NCBI GenBank assembly: GCA_024689285.1
Contig: JAILDR010000192.1
Coordinates: forward strand, 1-6,121
Reading direction: 5' to 3'
Source: Bacteroidales bacterium
Lineage (GTDB): Bacteria > Bacteroidota > Bacteroidia > Bacteroidales > F082
DNA: 6,121 nt
Shown here: positions 1 to 6,121 of the stretch, piece after piece
How the letters are laid out: every line of letters begins with the position of its first letter
How positions within the stretch are numbered: position 1 is the first letter of the stretch
Notes under the pieces: generated by a model
Databases searched by the model: none
What the model was told of the DNA's origin: nothing
What the model saw: only the letters and a program-made list of their open reading frames with translations
Position numbers and translations under genes: made by a program

Positions 1-3891
<3,891 letters not shown>

Positions 3892-3917
3892 TAAGTATTA
3901 GTTTTCATTAGGAAGAA

Positions 3918-3942
3918 AAAAAGGCGCGTTGAGCGCCTTTTT
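3918..3942. terminator. Bidirectional intrinsic terminator between convergent genes
   Basis: Perfect 10-bp arms AAAAAGGCGC (3918-3927) and GCGCCTTTTT (3933-3942) enclose the five-base loop GTTGA. Read rightward, the GC-rich half-stem is followed by T5, then CC and a further T-rich stretch. Read leftward, it is followed by seven U residues. The hairpin begins 26 nt after the stop of the beta-galactosidase gene and 24 nt after the stop of arcA, so it can serve both converging transcripts. The leftward form has the better uridine tract. Confidence 0.88.
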
Positions 3943-3947
3943 CCTTT

Positions 3948-3980
3948 TCTTACCAATCCGCAGATCTTACCAATCTACAG
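3948..3980. repeat. Imperfect 17-bp tandem duplication over the arcA stop codon
   Basis: On the plus strand TCTTACCAATCCGCAG (3948-3963) is followed after one base by TCTTACCAATCTACAG (3965-3980), which is 14 of 16 bases identical with a period of 17. The right copy contains the last codons and TAA stop of arcA (on the minus strand). The left copy lies in the 3' untranslated region and carries a second TAA in a different frame, directly beside the terminator. The most likely origin is a short tandem duplication that has since diverged by point changes. Confidence 0.7.
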
Positions 3981-5214
3981 GCATACGCTGTACGGGCATC
4001 GTCATGCAACGGGCGCCGCCGCCGCCGCGTGAGAGCTCGTTGCCCTCGAAGGCAACAATACATTTGCGCAGGCGGTCGAGGCTGATTTTGTTGTTGACAA
4101 TATCGGCAGCGGTCACGATGTTGAAGCCGGCGTCGTTGAGGGCTTCAAGAGTATATTTGTTGCGTCCGTAACCGATGAACTTGCCGGGCTCGAGGCAGAA
4201 GAAGTTGCAGCCGCTGTGCCATTGTTCGCGGGCAGCCAGGTCGTCGTCGCCGCCGCCACAGTAAACAGGCTCAAGGTCGAAGCCGATGCCATTAAGTGAA
4301 TCCACGAGGTTGGCCTCTTCCTTGCCTACGGCTTTTTGTCCGTCGATGGTGATGTGGAAGGTCTTGAATGAAGAATTCATGATGACGGGTTCGTAGACCA
4401 TGCATTTGTCGACATCAAGCATGGTGAACACCATGTCAAGATGGATGAACGATTCGGGGGTGTGGGGGAGCTCCTGGAAGATGAGGTGCTTCACGCCGGG
4501 CTTGGTCTTAAGATGTTCCACAAGGCTTTCCACGCCGTGCATGTTGGTGCGCGCTCCGAGGCCACAGATGACCACGTCGTTGCGGATGATTTGCACGTCG
4601 CCGCCTTCTACGGTACCGATGCCGTGAACGTCGTATTCCAACGTGGGCTTCACGACTTTCGTCTCGAAAATGGGATGCATACTGTAGATGGTCTCAAGAA
4701 TCATGCACTCGCGGGCGCGTACTGTTGAGGCCATGTTGCTGATCATGATGTTGTCGAACATCGTGAACGAGGCGTCGCGCATGAAAAACAGGTTGGGCAA
4801 CGGCCTGAGCAGATATTTCTCGTTCTTGAAGGTAGCGATGCTGTCCATCTTGACGCCTTCGATGAGTTGGCGCGACAGGGCATCGGCAGGTAGCGACTTG
4901 AGGTATTCGGCAACGAGGAGACGGTCTTCGGCTTTGCAGATGCGGTCGACCAGACTGTTTTTGACACGGTTGTCCTGAAGAATGTCGGTCAGCAGGTCGC
5001 TGATTTCGTGCACCTGAGCCACTTTTTGCAGCACGCGCTTGAAGTAGTTGTATTCTTTTTGTGCCACTTGAAGGTTCAAGATGTCGCTGAAGAGGTAGAG
5101 ATGAGCGTCTTCGGGTGTCATGTTCTCGATTTCGGGACCAGGGGTGTGGACCAGAACATGCTGTAATTTACCAATTTCTGAACTTACATTGACGCTGATG
5201 GGGTTGAAATCCAT
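3967..5214 (-). CDS. arcA: Arginine deiminase
   Basis: Hydrolyses L-arginine to L-citrulline and ammonia in the cytoplasm, the first step of the arginine deiminase pathway. The 415-residue protein has the usual family length and is collinear with it from the N-terminal EIGKLQHVLVHTPGPE motif (13-28) to the C-terminal catalytic loop. The guanidine-modifying catalytic set is complete: D147 in PNLFFMRD, E203 in EGGD, H258 and D260 in HLD, and nucleophile C403 in GGGGARCMTMP. The REQW motif (residues 329-332) is also present. There is no signal peptide, which argues against an exported peptidylarginine deiminase, and the HLD and terminal-Cys arrangement separates it from agmatine deiminase. The ATG at 5214 places the first conserved motif at the expected distance; no Shine-Dalgarno precedes it, as is common in Bacteroidota. 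It has its own promoter about 60 bp upstream. No arcB, arcC or arcD is visible nearby, so whether it yields ATP or serves nitrogen supply or acid resistance cannot be told here. Four tandem GGC codons encode the Gly loop 397-400. Confidence 0.96.
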   Translation of the reverse strand: MDFNPISVNVSSEIGKLQHVLVHTPGPEIENMTPEDAHLYLFSDILNLQVAQKEYNYFKRVLQKVAQVHEISDLLTDILQDNRVKNSLVDRICKAEDRLLVAEYLKSLPADALSRQLIEGVKMDSIATFKNEKYLLRPLPNLFFMRDASFTMFDNIMISNMASTVRARECMILETIYSMHPIFETKVVKPTLEYDVHGIGTVEGGDVQIIRNDVVICGLGARTNMHGVESLVEHLKTKPGVKHLIFQELPHTPESFIHLDMVFTMLDVDKCMVYEPVIMNSSFKTFHITIDGQKAVGKEEANLVDSLNGIGFDLEPVYCGGGDDDLAAREQWHSGCNFFCLEPGKFIGYGRNKYTLEALNDAGFNIVTAADIVNNKISLDRLRKCIVAFEGNELSRGGGGARCMTMPVQRMPVDW

Positions 5215-5275
5215 AAAGAGTATTTTCGTGAAACAATAAGAGCCTTTCTGAACGTCAAGACTCCAAATAACGCTG

Positions 5276-5305
5276 CAAAGGTAGCAAATCTTCCCCGATT
5301 GTCAA
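5276..5305 (-). promoter_or_regulatory. Bacteroidota-type promoter for arcA
   Basis: On the minus strand a -7 element TACCTTTG (5283 down to 5276) fits the Bacteroidota consensus TAnnTTTG. A TTG lies exactly 19 bases upstream (5305-5303), within the 19-21 spacing known for the -33 element. Transcription would start near 5270, giving a leader of about 55 nt before the arcA ATG at 5214. The -33 element begins only 17 bases past the stop of aat, so arcA has its own promoter although it lies downstream of aat on the same strand. I see no clear ArgR-like box or riboswitch in the leader. Confidence 0.75.
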
Positions 5306-5322
5306 GGCAAAATCTGAAAAAT

Positions 5323-6069
5323 CTACTCGTAAGCCCTAAACATGACCTTTTGGGGCTGCTCGATGCGGAGGTACAAGGCCTCGCATTCCTTTCCGCCCCA
5401 GTTGCCCACCAGGCTTGCCTCGCGGGTCAGGGTTTTGAGTTCCTCGAGGAAATCGCTCAGGGGAACCGGATAGGCTCCCAGGCTCTTCAGATGACTTGTC
5501 TCCTGCTGGCAGTCGATGAGTTTGAAACCGTTGTTTTTCAGGAACTGGTGGAGATGGAAGAAGGCCACCTTGGAGGCGTCGGAAACCGTGTGGAACATCG
5601 ACTCGCCGCAAAAGACTTTACCTAAGGCGATACCGTAAAGTCCTCCCACCAGCTCGCCGTCGAGGTAGGTCTCGAAGGAGTGGGCGTAACCCAGCTCATG
5701 CAGGTGGGTGTAGGCGCCCACCATCTCGTCATGAATCCAGGTGCCGTTTTGGCCTTCGCGCGGCGTTGCGGCACAACGGAGCATCACCTCGCGGAAACGT
5801 GTGTCAATCCTGACCTCAAACTTGCCTGATTTCAAAGTGTGTCTCAGGGAATGGCTGACTTTCATCTCGCCGGGTCGGATGATTAAGCGGGGGTTGAGCG
5901 ACCACCACAGGATGGGCTCGTCTTTGTGGTACCAAGGGAAGATGCCGTTGGCGTAGGCCACAATGAGGCGTTGGGGCGTGAGGTCGCCGCCAAAGGCCAG
6001 CAGCCCGTCGCTATTGGCGCGGTCGGCGGGCGGAAAGAAGCAGTCGTCGTCGTTGAGTTGGAAAATCAT
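5323..6069 (-). CDS. aat: Leucyl/phenylalanyl-tRNA--protein transferase
   Basis: Transfers Leu or Phe from aminoacyl-tRNA to the N-terminal Lys or Arg of proteins, creating N-degrons recognised by ClpS and degraded by ClpAP-type proteases; it acts in the cytoplasm. The 248-residue protein shows the family motifs in order: GLLAFGGDL (22-30), YANGIFPWY (39-47), WWSLNPR (55-61), GTWI (109-112), GYAHSFE (127-133), LVGGLYG (140-146), GESMF (155-159), DASK (164-167), DCQ (186-188) and HLKSLGA (193-199). W111, E156, D186 and Q188 fall at the same numbers as the functional residues of E. coli Aat. It is somewhat longer than the E. coli protein (234 aa) through a C-terminal tail of roughly 20 residues. 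The ATG at 6069 gives a normal N-terminus; no Shine-Dalgarno is present and a promoter-like element sits just four bases upstream. Downstream, 108 nt without an evident terminator separate it from arcA, so readthrough into arcA is possible. Confidence 0.95.
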   Translation of the reverse strand: MIFQLNDDDCFFPPADRANSDGLLAFGGDLTPQRLIVAYANGIFPWYHKDEPILWWSLNPRLIIRPGEMKVSHSLRHTLKSGKFEVRIDTRFREVMLRCAATPREGQNGTWIHDEMVGAYTHLHELGYAHSFETYLDGELVGGLYGIALGKVFCGESMFHTVSDASKVAFFHLHQFLKNNGFKLIDCQQETSHLKSLGAYPVPLSDFLEELKTLTREASLVGNWGGKECEALYLRIEQPQKVMFRAYE

Positions 6070-6073
6070 GGCG

Positions 6074-6081
6074 CAAAAATA
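6074..6081 (-). promoter_or_regulatory. Candidate -7 element for aat, implying a near-leaderless transcript
   Basis: The minus strand reads TATTTTTG from 6081 to 6074, matching TAnnTTTG, with only four bases (CGCC) before the aat ATG. If used, transcription would begin at or within a few bases of the start codon. The -33 region at the expected spacing reads CGTG rather than TTTG, so the match is one-sided. Chance occurrence in this AT-rich patch is a real alternative. Confidence 0.35.
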
Positions 6082-6092
6082 CGGAAATTATC

Positions 6093-6100
6093 TATCTTTG
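6093..6100 (+). promoter_or_regulatory. Candidate -7 element of a divergent rightward promoter
   Basis: TATCTTTG followed by CA fits the Bacteroidota -7 consensus TAnnTTTG and its usual sequence context. An ATG occurs 18 bases downstream at the window end, which suits a short leader. No TTTG or TTG is found at the standard 19-21 base spacing upstream, so the -33 half is weak. It lies 11 bases from the leftward element before aat, making this 52-bp gap a probable divergent control region. Confidence 0.5.
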
Positions 6101-6118
6101 CACGTTCAATTCAACACT

Positions 6119-6121
6119 ATG
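6119..6121 (+). CDS. Possible start codon of a rightward gene cut off by the window end
   Basis: The window ends in ATG, 18 bases after a Bacteroidota-type -7 element on the same strand and 49 bases from the divergent aat start. Only the putative first codon is visible, so nothing can be said about the product, and the reading is inferred from the promoter and spacing alone. Confidence 0.3.

Noticed and set aside
4014..4029. GCC trinucleotide run that could be a phase-variable repeat
   Set aside because: It encodes the conserved glycine loop before the catalytic Cys of arginine deiminase. Four in-frame GGC codons are explained by protein conservation, and slippage would change residues without switching the frame.
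4400..4978. Several 75-96-codon open frames on the plus strand within arcA
   Set aside because: They overlap the well-conserved arginine deiminase frame, have no recognisable domains and no promoter-like context, so they are shadows.
5215..5322. Possible riboswitch or operator in the gap before arcA
   Set aside because: Beyond the promoter and a leader of about 55 nt, I found no stable hairpin, T-box or convincing ArgR-like palindrome; TGAACGTCA is only a short imperfect symmetry.
5299..5625. A 108-codon open frame on the plus strand opposite aat
   Set aside because: Low-complexity translation without motifs, lying antisense to the conserved catalytic region of aat and starting in the arcA promoter region.

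Overview
The window carries three complete protein-coding genes, tightly packed, on DNA of a member of the Bacteroidota, probably Bacteroidales. The evidence for that assignment is a promoter upstream of the middle gene with the Bacteroidota-type elements TTG-N19-TACCTTTG, the lack of Shine-Dalgarno sequences before the two starts whose leaders are visible, and a very long secreted GH2 enzyme with accessory C-terminal modules, a layout typical of polysaccharide-degrading Bacteroidota. The coding DNA is moderately GC-rich and strongly avoids TTA, CTA and TCA codons in the first gene. I cannot name a genus.

Layout. Positions 7-3891 (+) encode a 1294-residue exported beta-galactosidase of the LacZ type (GH2), with a signal peptide, all five LacZ-like domains and two extra C-terminal modules (chitobiase-C-like and F5/8-C-like). 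A compact hairpin at 3918-3942 lies between it and a convergent gene and looks like a bidirectional terminator. Positions 3967-5214 (-) encode arginine deiminase (arcA, 415 aa) with an intact catalytic set. It has its own well-matched promoter at 5276-5305. Positions 5323-6069 (-) encode leucyl/phenylalanyl-tRNA--protein transferase (aat, 248 aa). The last 52 bases hold candidate divergent promoter elements, and the window ends on an ATG that may start a rightward gene.

How the genes relate. The beta-galactosidase would act outside the cytoplasm on beta-galactosides, possibly within a polysaccharide-utilisation locus lying to the left of the window, which cannot be seen. Arginine deiminase turns arginine into citrulline and ammonia in the cytoplasm. 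No arcB, arcC or arginine antiporter is visible beside it. Aat tags proteins for Clp degradation in the N-degron pathway. The two leftward genes could be partly co-transcribed, since no terminator is visible between them, but their functions are not obviously connected. I see no mobile element, RNA gene, CRISPR array or clearly new system. The notable points are small: an imperfect 17-bp tandem duplication over the arcA stop codon, a Cys where E. coli LacZ has Trp999, a cluster of rare codons at a domain border, and a possible leaderless aat promoter.
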